Shown: positions 1-8,726 of the stretch, in pieces
How the letters are laid out: the number at the start of each line of letters is the position of its first letter
Position numbering within the stretch: position 1 is the first letter of the stretch
Notes under the pieces: model-generated
The model's database searches: none
What the model was told of the DNA's origin: nothing
Seen by the model: the letters and a program-made list of their open reading frames with translations, nothing else
Program-made: the position numbers and the translations under genes
Source: Pseudomonas sp. ABC1
GTDB taxonomy: Bacteria; Pseudomonadota; Gammaproteobacteria; Pseudomonadales; Pseudomonadaceae
Length of the DNA stretch: 64,000 bases
NCBI RefSeq assembly: GCF_013395055.1
Contig: NZ_CP058349.1
Location: forward strand, 1,610,001 to 1,674,000
Direction: 5' to 3'

Positions 1-679
1 ACTCGAAGTAGGCCATTTCCGGCGCATAACCGGCTTCGACCAGCGTTTCGAAACCGGCCTTGACCAGCTCGACGGTACCGCCGCAGAGAACAGCCTGCTC
101 ACCGAACAGGTCGGTTTCGGTCTCGTCCTTGAAGGTGGTTTCGATGATGCCGGTACGGCCGCCGCCTACACCCGAAGCGTAGGACAGGGCAACGTTCTTG
201 GCATTGCCCGAAGCGTCCTGGTAGATGGCGATCAGGTCAGGGATACCACCGCCACGCACGAACTCGGAACGCACAGTGTGACCCGGAGCTTTCGGCGCGA
301 TCATGATCACGTCGAGGTCGGCACGCGGAACGACCTGGTTGTAGTGGATGGCGAAGCCGTGGGCGAAAGCCAGGGTAGCGCCTTTCTTCAGGTTCGGCTC
401 CAGCTCTTCCTTGTACAGCTTGCCCTGGAACTCATCCGGAGTCAGGACCATGACGACATCGGCACCGGCTACGGCAGTAGCGACTTCGCTGACTTTCAGG
501 CCATGGGCCTGGGCCTTGGCAACGGAAGAAGAGCCGGCACGCAGACCGACAGTGACGTCTACACCGGAGTCTTTCAGGTTGCAGGCATGGGCATGCCCCT
601 GCGAGCCATAGCCGATGATTGCGACTTTCTTGCCCTGGATGATGGAGAGGTCACAATCTTTGTCGTAGAAAACTTTCAT
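1..679 (-). CDS. ilvC: Ketol-acid reductoisomerase (partial, C-terminal part beyond window)
   Basis: Class I KARI converts acetolactate or acetohydroxybutyrate to the dihydroxy acid with NADPH and Mg2+, the second step of valine, leucine and isoleucine synthesis. The visible protein begins MKVFYDKDCDLSIIQGKKVA and continues into the Rossmann motif GYGSQGHAHA, then reads APKAPGHTVRSEF and a GGGIPDLIAIYQD segment, all typical of IlvC. The reading frame runs off the left edge, so about the last third is missing. The start ATG is at 677-679. It lies 50 bp downstream of ilvN on the same strand, so it is probably co-transcribed with ilvI-ilvN. Confidence 0.97.
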   Translation of the reverse strand, partial: MKVFYDKDCDLSIIQGKKVAIIGYGSQGHAHACNLKDSGVDVTVGLRAGSSSVAKAQAHGLKVSEVATAVAGADVVMVLTPDEFQGKLYKEELEPNLKKGATLAFAHGFAIHYNQVVPRADLDVIMIAPKAPGHTVRSEFVRGGGIPDLIAIYQDASGNAKNVALSYASGVGGGRTGIIETTFKDETETDLFGEQAVLCGGTVELVKAGFETLVEAGYAPEMAYFE

Positions 680-728
680 TGAATTACCCTTGGTTGCTGG
701 CCCCGATGGGGGCCGTCCGGATGAATGG

Positions 729-1220
729 TTAAATGCTCAGAACCTTGTCGCCACGGGAAATACCGGTGACACCACTGCGCACGACTTCGAGGATGGACGT
801 TGCACCGATGGCCTGGAGGAAGCTGTCCAGTTTGTCGGTCGTACCAGCCAGTTGGATGGTATAGACGCTGGGCGTCACGTCGACGATCTGTCCACGGAAG
901 ATATCCGTGGTGCGCTTGACCTCGGCGCGCAGCGCACCAGTCGCCTTGACCTTGATCAGCATCAGTTCACGCTCGATATGGGCGCTTTCCGACAGATCGA
1001 CCAGCTTGACCACTTCGATCAGCTTGTTGAGGTTCTTGGTGATCTGCTCGATCACTTCATCGTCACCGACAGTGGTGAGCGTCAGACGCGACAGGGTCGG
1101 GTCCTCGGTCGGGGCCACGGTCAGGCTTTCGATGTTGTAGTTACGCTGGGAGAACAGACCGACTACGCGAGACAGAGCGCCCGGCTCGTTTTCCAGCAAC
1201 AGGGAAATGATATGCCTCAT
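729..1220 (-). CDS. ilvN: Acetolactate synthase small (regulatory) subunit
   Basis: Regulatory subunit of acetohydroxyacid synthase; it binds the catalytic subunit and confers valine feedback inhibition. The protein is 163 aa from MRHIISLLLENEPGALSRV, with the ACT domain in about residues 4-75 (NEPGALSRVVGLFSQRNYNIESL) and the usual small-subunit C-terminal domain. The frame stays open 30 bp further upstream, but that would overlap the ilvI coding end, so I use the ATG at 1218-1220, which leaves a 2-bp gap after the ilvI stop. This tight spacing indicates translational coupling in an ilvI-ilvN(-ilvC) operon. Confidence 0.96.
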   Translation of the reverse strand: MRHIISLLLENEPGALSRVVGLFSQRNYNIESLTVAPTEDPTLSRLTLTTVGDDEVIEQITKNLNKLIEVVKLVDLSESAHIERELMLIKVKATGALRAEVKRTTDIFRGQIVDVTPSVYTIQLAGTTDKLDSFLQAIGATSILEVVRSGVTGISRGDKVLSI

Positions 1221-1222
1221 GA

Positions 1223-2947
1223 TCAGGTCCGCTCCGTCTTGCTCAGCCACATGTCACGCATCGCGCCGTCTTTGATCTGCATCGGGTAGACGTGCTCGTT
1301 GGTGTCCACCGCGATATCGAGGAAGACCAACCGGTCTTTCAGGGCAAAGGCCTCTTCCATCTTGGGTTTGAGGTCTTTCAGATCGGTGATGCGGATACCG
1401 ACATGGCCATAGGCTTCGGCCAGCTTGACGAAATCCGGCAGCGACTCCATGTAGGAGTGCGAGTGACGGCTCTCGTAGTTCATGTCCTGCCACTGGCGAA
1501 CCATACCCAGGGCGCCATTGTTCAGGTTGACGATCTTCACCGGCAAGCCGTACTGCAGGCAGGTCGACAGCTCCTGGATGTTCATCTGGATGCTGCCTTC
1601 GCCGGTTACGCAGGCGACATCGTCGTCCGGGAAGTTGAGCTTGGCGCCCATCGCCGCCGGGAAACCGAAGCCCATGGTGCCCAGGCCACCGGAGTTGAGC
1701 CAGCGGTTCGGTTTGTCGAACTTGTAGTACTGCGCAGCGAACATCTGGTGCTGACCAACATCGGAAGAGACGAAAGCCTCACCCCGAGTGACTTCGCACA
1801 GCGTCTCGATGACCGTCTGCGGCTTGATGATGCTGCCGTCGCCCTTGTCATAAGGGAACAGGCCACGATTACCACGCCACTCGTCGATCTGCTTCCACCA
1901 GCTGGCGACAGTCTCGGCGTTGGGCGCCTGGCCGATTTCCTTGACGATGGCGACCATCTCGCTCAGTACGCTGTCCACCGGACCAACGATCGGGATGTCG
2001 GCCTTGATGGTCTTGGAGATGGATGCCGGGTCGATGTCGATGTGGATGATCTTGGCGTTCGGGCAGAACTTGGCCGCGCCATTGATCACACGGTCATCGA
2101 AACGCGCACCGACGGCCAGAATCACATCGGCATGGTGCATGGTCAGGTTGGCGGTGTAGCTGCCGTGCATGCCGAGCATGCCGACGAACTGGCGATCGGT
2201 ACCCGGATAGCTGCCCAACCCCATCAGGGTATTGGTCACAGGCAAATTGAGGATCTTCGCCAGCTCGGTCAGTTGTGCGGACGCACCACCGAGGATGACG
2301 CCGCCACCGGCATAGAGCACTGGACGCTTGGCCGACAGCAACAGCTCTGCAGCCTTGCGGATCTGCCCGGAGTGACCACGCAGGGCTGGGCTGTAGGAAC
2401 GCAGCTTGACCTTCTTCGGATAGACGTACTCGAACTTCTCGGCCGGGTTGGTGACATCCTTCGGAATATCCACCACGACCGGGCCGGGACGACCGGATTG
2501 CGCCAGGTAGAAGGCCTTCTTCAGGACTTCGGGAATCTCTGAGGCGTGCTTGATGATGAAGCTGTGCTTCACGATAGGCCGGGAGATACCGATCATGTCG
2601 GTTTCCTGGAAGGCATCGGTGCCGACCATGTTGCTCGGCACCTGGCCGGACAGCACCACCATCGGAATCGAGTCCATGTAAGCGGTGGCGATGCCGGTGA
2701 TGGCATTGGTCGCGCCGGGGCCGGAAGTCACCAGCACCACGCCGGCCTTGCCGGTGGCACGCGCATAGCCATCGGCCATGTGGGTCGCTGCCTGCTCGTG
2801 GCGGACCAGGATGTGGGCGAGTTCTTTTTCTTTGAACAGTGCGTCGTAGACGTGCAGCAGCGCACCGCCCGGGTAGCCATAGATGTACTTAACGCCTTCG
2901 TCGCGCAGGAAGCGGACGACCATTTCAGCGCCGGATAAGAGTTCCAC
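1223..2947 (-). CDS. ilvI: Acetolactate synthase large (catalytic) subunit
   Basis: ThDP- and FAD-dependent enzyme that condenses two pyruvates, or pyruvate with 2-oxobutyrate, as the committed step of branched-chain amino acid synthesis. Visible features are the N-terminal ThDP Pyr domain (GYPGGALLHVYDAL, catalytic Glu in RHEQAATHMADGYARATG), the central FAD domain and the C-terminal PP domain ending in the Mg-ThDP motif GEGSIQMNIQELST. I place the start at the GTG at 2945-2947 (product (M)ELLSGAEMVVRF, 574 aa). An upstream in-frame GTG at 2954-2956 would be part of the Shine-Dalgarno sequence, and the shorter form matches the family N-terminus. Confidence 0.96.
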   Translation of the reverse strand: MELLSGAEMVVRFLRDEGVKYIYGYPGGALLHVYDALFKEKELAHILVRHEQAATHMADGYARATGKAGVVLVTSGPGATNAITGIATAYMDSIPMVVLSGQVPSNMVGTDAFQETDMIGISRPIVKHSFIIKHASEIPEVLKKAFYLAQSGRPGPVVVDIPKDVTNPAEKFEYVYPKKVKLRSYSPALRGHSGQIRKAAELLLSAKRPVLYAGGGVILGGASAQLTELAKILNLPVTNTLMGLGSYPGTDRQFVGMLGMHGSYTANLTMHHADVILAVGARFDDRVINGAAKFCPNAKIIHIDIDPASISKTIKADIPIVGPVDSVLSEMVAIVKEIGQAPNAETVASWWKQIDEWRGNRGLFPYDKGDGSIIKPQTVIETLCEVTRGEAFVSSDVGQHQMFAAQYYKFDKPNRWLNSGGLGTMGFGFPAAMGAKLNFPDDDVACVTGEGSIQMNIQELSTCLQYGLPVKIVNLNNGALGMVRQWQDMNYESRHSHSYMESLPDFVKLAEAYGHVGIRITDLKDLKPKMEEAFALKDRLVFLDIAVDTNEHVYPMQIKDGAMRDMWLSKTERT

Positions 2948-2953
2948 GTTGTT

Positions 2954-2960
2954 CACCTCT
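2954..2960 (-). promoter_or_regulatory. Ribosome binding site that decides the ilvI start
   Basis: On the minus strand AGAGGTG stands 6 nt before the GTG at 2945-2947. Its last three bases are the upstream in-frame GTG, which therefore serves as Shine-Dalgarno rather than as the initiator. Confidence 0.7.
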
Positions 2961-3296
2961 GAAACGCCAGATAACCGCCCGCGTCGGAGCAGCCAGGAAT
3001 AGGTTTACTGCCAGACAGCGCATGAGCGACGGATGGTCGCCGACTACGTCAGCCACTGAGTTGGCAAGTATTGGGACGGCCCAGAGCGTTGCGGGGCATC
3101 CCACCCAGCGCGAGGTAACGCGTTGCGGGTAGTGCGGATCGGCGCGGGTAGCGCCTTGCTTGTCGCCCGAAACGGCCCGCTTGCGGCGGACAACCCGGAT
3201 GACAAGCCTCGAATTGTTCGGATTCGACCACGCCAAGTCAAGTCTGGCGTGATAATCAAAGAGCCAAAACGCATAAAGGCGTTGATAGCCGCTCGT
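2961..3296 (-). promoter_or_regulatory. Leader/promoter region of the ilvI-ilvN operon
   Basis: A 336-bp stretch without a convincing gene between the YqcC-like gene and ilvI. It should hold the ilvI promoter and leader. A short inverted repeat (CGCCA ... TGGCG around 3231-3251) is visible near the distal end. I see no leader peptide rich in branched-chain codons and no known riboswitch. Confidence 0.4.
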
Positions 3297-3620
3297 TCAA
3301 CTCCTGAGCAAGCGATCGAAACCTTCCAGCGCATCCAGCAGTGCGGACACTTCCGTCAGACGCGCACCGTATACGACCTCCCCCATCTCCCTGATCGCGG
3401 AGGTGGAGGGCAGCGCGTGCCCTTCTTCAACGATGACCTTCATGCGAGGCAGGAAGACCCACTGCAACCACTCCTCGAAGCTCAGCGTATCGACGCAGAA
3501 CGGCTGCTCACTCGCCAACGCATGCTCCGACGGAACGGAATCACTCCACAGCGACAGCACACGCAACTCCCGCTCGATCAGCAGGAGTTGCTCGGCCACT
3601 GAATGAATGCGTGCAGACAT
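3297..3620 (-). CDS. YqcC family protein (DUF446)
   Basis: Small soluble protein of 107 aa, MSARIHSVAEQLLLIERELR..., with the family signature FCVDTLSFEEWLQWVFLPRM in its middle and a helical C-terminus. YqcC-like proteins are widespread in gammaproteobacteria; I know of no assigned biochemical function. Its ATG overlaps the stop of the upstream lipoprotein gene by one base (TGATG), which implies translational coupling. This order (PBP1b, TPR lipoprotein, YqcC-like) is known from other Pseudomonas. Confidence 0.85.
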   Translation of the reverse strand: MSARIHSVAEQLLLIERELRVLSLWSDSVPSEHALASEQPFCVDTLSFEEWLQWVFLPRMKVIVEEGHALPSTSAIREMGEVVYGARLTEVSALLDALEGFDRLLRS

Positions 3621-4381
3621 CAGAGCGTCACCTTGGCCCGCTCACGCGCCTGTGCCGCGCCGGCAGCATCGCCCTGGCGCTGACGGGACTGGGCGATCAG
3701 TTCCCATAAACTGGCCTGCAAGGCAGGACGATCCCCGGCATAACTCAAGGCGCGTCGCGCCAGTTGCTCGGACTGCACGGCATCCCCCCGCTCCAGGCGC
3801 ACTTGCGCCAGGCGATAGAGCACCTGCGGCTCGCGCGGCGCTATACGCTGGGCGCGTTCCAGGCTGGAAGCCGCACCATTGAAATCGCCGTTGTTCTGCA
3901 ACTGCTGCGCGGTCGTCAGCAGGGCCAGGACTGGCCCATCCAGTCGCTCGTCCGCAGACAGGCTGCCGGATGCGGAGGGAATACCAGTGGGTTGCACGGG
4001 CGCCTGTGCAGACACGCTCGGAGCGGGGGCCACCCAGCCACCGGTCGAGATACCGCTCGCTGACGAGGCACCGCCCACTGAACTGGCTTCAGGTGCGGCG
4101 AAAGTCAAAGGCGCGGAGTTGCCCTGAGGCACCATGACCGTCACCCCGCCCCCCTGCTCCACGGGCTGCGGCACCTGGGCCTGTACTGCAGCAGCTGGCG
4201 GCACATATCCACCGGAGGACGTATTGCGGGCAATACCATTTTCCGACACGGGTGCCCCGGCATCGACCACCGGAATGGCGCCATGGCGGACGCTTGAACA
4301 CCCTTGAAGAACCACCAGAGCTGCCAGCATTGCCCAGCACTGCCCGTTCAGTCGACGCTTGCTCACTTGTTCGAACCTCAT
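3620..4381 (-). CDS. TPR-containing lipoprotein
   Basis: Predicted lipoprotein of 253 aa. The N-terminus is basic, followed by a hydrophobic stretch and the lipobox LQGC (Cys about residue 28). A low-complexity Pro/Ala/Val/Gln region of about 110 residues follows, then tetratricopeptide-like repeats (about residues 150-250: LQNNGDFNGAASSLERAQRI, LYRLAQVRLERGDAVQSEQL, LWELIAQSRQRQGDAAGA). It probably acts as a periplasmic scaffold. It lies directly downstream of mrcB on the same strand, so a role connected with PBP1b or cell-wall synthesis is possible but is inference only. Confidence 0.8.
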   Translation of the reverse strand: MRFEQVSKRRLNGQCWAMLAALVVLQGCSSVRHGAIPVVDAGAPVSENGIARNTSSGGYVPPAAAVQAQVPQPVEQGGGVTVMVPQGNSAPLTFAAPEASSVGGASSASGISTGGWVAPAPSVSAQAPVQPTGIPSASGSLSADERLDGPVLALLTTAQQLQNNGDFNGAASSLERAQRIAPREPQVLYRLAQVRLERGDAVQSEQLARRALSYAGDRPALQASLWELIAQSRQRQGDAAGAAQARERAKVTL

Positions 4382-4419
4382 TCAGAGCATTCCCGATACA
4401 TTCATATAAAGCTGGCGCC

Positions 4420-6741
4420 TCACGGCAACCAGCCTCGAATCCAGTCCATCAATGGATCGTCCCCGCCGCCACTCGCACCGCAGCCAGCACCTGCAGCGGG
4501 CTCGCTACCCCGGATGTACGGTATCTGGACAACTCCGGGGCAACCCTCGGCAGAGCCCAATCCGGTAGCGGCATCGACCCAGACCATCACGACATTGTCA
4601 GGCAACGGCATATTCAAGGGCAGCGGATCGGCTCGACGCATGAAATCCGCCCAGACCTGCAAGGCACCGCTGGCACCGGTGAGCGGCGTCTTGCCATTGT
4701 CATCACGCCCCATCCAGACCACCGCGAGCAAGTCCTGGCTGAAGCCGGCGAACCAACTGTCACGTGAATCATTGGTCGTCCCGGTCTTGCCTGCCAGGAC
4801 CAGTGATTTGGGAAGCTGGTTATAGGCGGAACGCCCCGTGCCTTCCGTCATGACACGTCGCATGGCGTATTGCGTCAGGTAGATCGCACCCGCATCGAAG
4901 CGCTGCTGGATCTGGAAGGGATAGCGTTTGAGCGGCTCGCCATCGGCGGCCAGCACATTGCGGATGCCACGCAATGGCGTGTTGAAACCACCATTGGCCA
5001 GGGTCTGGTAGATATCCGCCACCTCCACGGGCCGCATCGCGCCGGCCCCCAGTAGCATGGAGGGGTAGGCAGGCCAGTCCGGCTCGACGCCCAGCTTCCC
5101 GAGGGTCTTGATGACATTGGGCACGCCCAGGTCGAGCCCGAGCCGTGCAGTGGACAAGTTGTAGGAGTTCGCAAGGGCCTGATAGAGGAAGACACTGCCA
5201 TGTGCTTCGCGCCCATAGTTCTGCGGCCGCCAGACCTGGCCATCAGCACCTTTGACCGAAAACGGCTCGTCCTCCAGCCTTGTCGTCAGGGTGTACTGGC
5301 TGGGCGTTTCCAGCGCTGTCAGATAGATGGCCGGCTTCACCAACGAACCGATCGGGCGCACCGCATCCAGCGCCCGGTTGAACCCGGCAAAGCCCGCCTG
5401 GCGACTGCCCAGCATGGCCTGGACTTCACCGGTCTCAGGATTGGTCACCAGCATCGCCGCCTCGACCTTGTCCACGTCCGGTCGCCCGGCCAAGCGCTTG
5501 AAGGTGTCGTTCATCGCCCCCTGCGCCTTGAGCTGCAGGATCGGATCGAAGCTGGTGAAAATGCGCAGCCCTTCCTCCGTCAGGTCTTCCTCGCGATAGT
5601 CCTGGCGTAGCTGACGCTTGACCAGATCGAGGAAGGCCGGATAGGAACTGTTGGCCATGCTGCCCCGGCTGGTGATCCCCAGCGGCAGCTTCTTCGCCGA
5701 TTCGGCCTGCTCGGGCGAGACGACCTGTTGTTCGGCCAGCATGTCGAGAATCAGGTTGCGCCGCTCCAATGCACGCTCAGACTGGCGCCTGGGGTTGTAA
5801 TAGGTCGGCCCCTTGACCATGCCGACCAGCAGGGCGACCTGGTGCAGTTTGAGCTCCGATAACGGCTGACCGAAAAAGTACTGACTCGCCAGGCCAAAAC
5901 CATGAATCGCACGGTTTCCATCCTGACCGAGGAACACCTCGTTGAGATAGGCCTCGAGTATTTCCGGCTTGTCGTAATGCAACTCCAGCAGCACCGCCAT
6001 CATCGCTTCGGTGGCCTTGCGGGTGAGGCTGCGCTCGTTGGTCAGATAGAAGTTCTTCACCAACTGCTGGGTCAGGGTACTGCCGCCCTGGCGAACCTGC
6101 CCGGATGTCAGGTTGACCCACACCGCCCGGGCGATGGACTTGGGCGACACGCCGAAATGGTGGGGAAACTCGCGATCCTCGACCGCCATCAGCGTCTCGA
6201 CCAGGTAGGGCGGAACCTGATCCAGGTTGATAAGGATGCGGTCTTCGTTGTGCGCCGGGTAAAGGCCACCGATCAGCAGAGGCTCCAGCCGGGCAACGGC
6301 CAGCTCACCGCCATCGGTACGCCCAAGGCCCGCAACGAAATCGCCGGAGAAGCGAACGCGGATACTGCGCGCCTCTTCCACGCCTTCGTAAAACTGGAAA
6401 CCACGGGTGTGCAAGTCCACGTTGCTGCCCGCGGCGGAAACGCTGCCCGGACCGCTCACGGCGTTCTCGCGGCGATAACCCAGCGCATCCAGCTCGGTGA
6501 GAAAGTCCTGCCGGGACAGTTTCTGCCCGACGAACAGTTCCAGTGGACGCGCGTAGACCTTGGCCGGGATGGTCCAGCGCTTACCGGAGAATTTCTCCTG
6601 GACGATGGCATCGAGGTAAATGGCGAAGCCGGCGACGATCACCAAGGCTACGACACCGAGCTTGATAGCCCAGCCAAGCCATGAGCCAGAACGCCTCTGC
6701 GGCTTTTTCGAACGGGGTTTCTTTGAGCGTGCTTTAGTCAT
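4420..6741 (-). CDS. mrcB: Penicillin-binding protein 1B (bifunctional glycosyltransferase/transpeptidase)
   Basis: Inner-membrane enzyme that polymerises lipid II and cross-links peptidoglycan. The 773-aa protein has a very basic cytoplasmic tail (MTKARSKKPRSKKP), one transmembrane helix at about residues 24-46, a UB2H-like domain, then the GT51 domain (catalytic Glu in VEDREFPHHFGV, and GGSTLTQQLVKN). The transpeptidase domain shows the SxxK motif in RPIGSLVKP, SxN as ANSYNLS and KTG as LAGKTGTTN. Length and motifs are complete. The C-terminus has a Gly/Ala/Cys-rich tail (PAAGAGCGASGGG). Confidence 0.95.
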   Translation of the reverse strand: MTKARSKKPRSKKPQRRSGSWLGWAIKLGVVALVIVAGFAIYLDAIVQEKFSGKRWTIPAKVYARPLELFVGQKLSRQDFLTELDALGYRRENAVSGPGSVSAAGSNVDLHTRGFQFYEGVEEARSIRVRFSGDFVAGLGRTDGGELAVARLEPLLIGGLYPAHNEDRILINLDQVPPYLVETLMAVEDREFPHHFGVSPKSIARAVWVNLTSGQVRQGGSTLTQQLVKNFYLTNERSLTRKATEAMMAVLLELHYDKPEILEAYLNEVFLGQDGNRAIHGFGLASQYFFGQPLSELKLHQVALLVGMVKGPTYYNPRRQSERALERRNLILDMLAEQQVVSPEQAESAKKLPLGITSRGSMANSSYPAFLDLVKRQLRQDYREEDLTEEGLRIFTSFDPILQLKAQGAMNDTFKRLAGRPDVDKVEAAMLVTNPETGEVQAMLGSRQAGFAGFNRALDAVRPIGSLVKPAIYLTALETPSQYTLTTRLEDEPFSVKGADGQVWRPQNYGREAHGSVFLYQALANSYNLSTARLGLDLGVPNVIKTLGKLGVEPDWPAYPSMLLGAGAMRPVEVADIYQTLANGGFNTPLRGIRNVLAADGEPLKRYPFQIQQRFDAGAIYLTQYAMRRVMTEGTGRSAYNQLPKSLVLAGKTGTTNDSRDSWFAGFSQDLLAVVWMGRDDNGKTPLTGASGALQVWADFMRRADPLPLNMPLPDNVVMVWVDAATGLGSAEGCPGVVQIPYIRGSEPAAGAGCGASGGGDDPLMDWIRGWLP

Positions 6742-6917
6742 GGGCGCACATTATACGCAGTTTGCCCTACCGGGCAGACGGCCTCTCGGCAGTTTGCAGG
6801 ACTACAGTCTATGGCCATAATGATCTCCCATGCCCATTCAGGGCCTGCCGATTGTTTCACCGCGTCTCGCTCGTGCAGAGACCTCGGCAGCAACAAAAGA
6901 TTTCGCAAGGAATGATC

Positions 6918-8480
6918 GTGAGCCAGACGCTGATAACCGCACTGCAGAATCCGGAGCTGTTTGCTCACCCAACCACCGGTTTCCGGGTCATCGAGACCCA
7001 TATTTCCTGGGTCATCCTGACAGGAACCCATGCCTACAAGATCAAGAAGCCGGCGGATTTCGGCTTCCTGAACTTTACCGAACTGAGCGCACGCAAGCAT
7101 TTCTGCGAAGAGGAACTGCGCCTGAATCAGCGCCTGGCGTCCGACCTCTACCTGAAGGTCATTCCAATCACCGGTAGCCCGGAGGCCCCCTGCCTGGGCG
7201 GCGAGGGTGAAGCCATCGAATACGCCTTGCAGATGCGCGAATTTCCCCAGTCCCAATTGCTGGCCGAAGTGCAATCCCGTGGCGAGCTGACCGATGCCCA
7301 TATCGATGCTCTGGCCCGGCAGATCGCCGACTTCCACCTGAGCACACCTCACATCGAAGCAGGCCATAGCCTCAACACCCCTGAAGCAATCGTCGCACCC
7401 ATGCGTCAGAACTTCGAACAGATTCGCCCACTGCTCACCGAGGCGACCGACCTGCAACAACTGGATGCGCTGGAAAGCTGGACAGAAACCAGCATCAACC
7501 GCCTGCAAGAACTTCTGCAACAGCGCTGCCAGAACGGCTATGTGCGCGAATGCCACGGCGATCTGCATCTGGGTAACGCAACGCTCATCGATGGCCAGGT
7601 GGTCCTGTTCGACTGCATCGAATTCAATGAGCCCTTCCGCCTGATCGATATCGCCTCGGATGCCGCCTTCCTGGCTATGGACCTCGAAGATCGCGGCCTG
7701 AAATGCCAGGCCCGACGTTTCATCAATGGCTGGCTGGAACGCAGCGGAGACTACGACGCCCTGCCACTGCTGAACCTGTACAAAGCCTACCGCGCGCTGG
7801 TGCGCGCCAAGGTCAACCTGTTCCGCCTGTACCAGGAACAAGACCCTGTACAGCGCAAAGTGATCCTTCGCCAATACCGTGGCTACGCCAACCTGGCCGA
7901 AAGCTACAGCGCAATCCCGTCCCGTTTCCTGGCCATCACCCATGGCGTTTCCGCTGTCGGCAAAAGCCTGGTGGCGCTGCGCCTGGTCGAAGCGCTGGGC
8001 GCCCTGCGACTGCGTTCGGACGTAGAGCGCAAGCGCCTGAATGGACAACAGCAACCAGAAAATGCCGGAACCATAGGCACCGGCATCTACCGCGCGGAAG
8101 TCACCCAGGCGACCTACACGCGCCTGCATGCGCTTGCGGAGGAAGCCCTGCACGCAGGCTTCCCCGTCATCATCGATGCAACCTACCTGCAGCATAAGCA
8201 GCGACAGGCTGCCAAACAGATCGCCCAGGCCACTGGAGTGCCTTTCCTGATCCTCGACTGCCATGCCCCCGAGGCGGTGATCGAACAATGGCTGGCCCAG
8301 CGCCAACTAGAGAGTGACGATCCATCCGATGCGACCCTCGCAGTGATCCGCGACCAGCAGGCGTCCAGAGCCCCGCTGGACGAGGAAGAAGTGCGCCTGA
8401 GCCGCCGCGTGGACACCCAGGATGCCGCCAGCATCGACACCCTGATCAGTGATATCCGCCAGCATCTGCCAGGTTTCTGA
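6918..8480 (+). CDS. Aminoglycoside-phosphotransferase-like / P-loop kinase fusion protein
   Basis: Two-domain cytoplasmic protein of 520 aa. The N-terminal half is an APH-like kinase fold with the Brenner motif HGDLHLGNATLIDGQ and a DFG-like VVLFDCIEFNE. The C-terminal part is a P-loop NTPase with Walker A THGVSAVGKSLVALR, as in the AAA_33/zeta-toxin-like family. It matches a conserved Pseudomonas gene next to mrcB whose substrate I do not know. I choose the GTG at 6918 because AAGGA lies 6 nt upstream; an ATG two codons earlier would leave only one base between that AAGGA and the start. It is divergent from mrcB. Confidence 0.8.
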   Translation: MSQTLITALQNPELFAHPTTGFRVIETHISWVILTGTHAYKIKKPADFGFLNFTELSARKHFCEEELRLNQRLASDLYLKVIPITGSPEAPCLGGEGEAIEYALQMREFPQSQLLAEVQSRGELTDAHIDALARQIADFHLSTPHIEAGHSLNTPEAIVAPMRQNFEQIRPLLTEATDLQQLDALESWTETSINRLQELLQQRCQNGYVRECHGDLHLGNATLIDGQVVLFDCIEFNEPFRLIDIASDAAFLAMDLEDRGLKCQARRFINGWLERSGDYDALPLLNLYKAYRALVRAKVNLFRLYQEQDPVQRKVILRQYRGYANLAESYSAIPSRFLAITHGVSAVGKSLVALRLVEALGALRLRSDVERKRLNGQQQPENAGTIGTGIYRAEVTQATYTRLHALAEEALHAGFPVIIDATYLQHKQRQAAKQIAQATGVPFLILDCHAPEAVIEQWLAQRQLESDDPSDATLAVIRDQQASRAPLDEEEVRLSRRVDTQDAASIDTLISDIRQHLPGF

Positions 8481-8530
8481 GGCCCCGCGCACGGTGAGAA
8501 TAATAAAAATCAAAATCATTTAGAAAAAGC

Positions 8531-8558
8531 TTGACCAGCTAATGATAATTGTTATTAT
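8531..8558 (+). promoter_or_regulatory. Promoter of the PrrF sRNA
   Basis: A sigma-70-like promoter: -35 TTGACC at 8531-8536, 16-bp spacer, -10 TATTAT at 8553-8558. The transcript should begin about 8565 at AACTGG, as in known PrrF RNAs. The spacer and -10 are covered by a Fur box. Confidence 0.8.
8540..8558. promoter_or_regulatory. Fur box over the prrF promoter
   Basis: The 19-bp sequence TAATGATAATTGTTATTAT is close to the Fur consensus GATAATGATAATCATTATC and covers the spacer and -10. Iron-loaded Fur would therefore block prrF transcription, as described for Pseudomonas PrrF. Confidence 0.85.
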
Positions 8559-8564
8559 TGCCAC

Positions 8565-8674
8565 AACTGGTCGCGAGATCAGCCGATAAGCTGAAAGCCA
8601 GGCATCGGTCTTTCAGGTTATCTCCTCATCAGGCTAATCACGGTTTTGACCCGGCTCTTGCCGGGTCTTTTTTT
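8565..8674 (+). ncRNA. prrF: PrrF iron-responsive small RNA
   Basis: A trans-acting sRNA of about 110 nt, functional analogue of RyhB. It starts AACTGGTCGCGAGATCAGCC, continues to the conserved antisense core CTCCTCATCAGGCTAATCAC followed by GGTTTTGACCCGG, and ends in a strong terminator. These three blocks match my memory of P. aeruginosa PrrF1/2. When iron is scarce it should pair with mRNAs of iron-using proteins and spare iron. Only one copy is present here: no second core follows before the next gene at 8727. The adjacent heme-uptake genes match the known neighbourhood of prrF. Confidence 0.9.
8648..8674 (+). terminator. Rho-independent terminator of prrF
   Basis: GACCCGGC-TCTT-GCCGGGTC hairpin (8648-8667) followed by a run of eight T residues. 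Confidence 0.92.
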
Positions 8675-8726
8675 GCCTGCAGAAAACCATCTTAAAACCA
8701 CTCACGAACCGTGGACAGTCGAGCCA

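Noticed and set aside
2961..3296. Attenuator leader peptide or riboswitch before ilvI
   Set aside because: No short frame rich in Ile, Leu or Val codons and no recognisable riboswitch core was found.
8497..8521. Second Fur box upstream of the prrF promoter
   Set aside because: AT-rich, but too poor a match to the 19-bp consensus compared with the clear site at 8540-8558.
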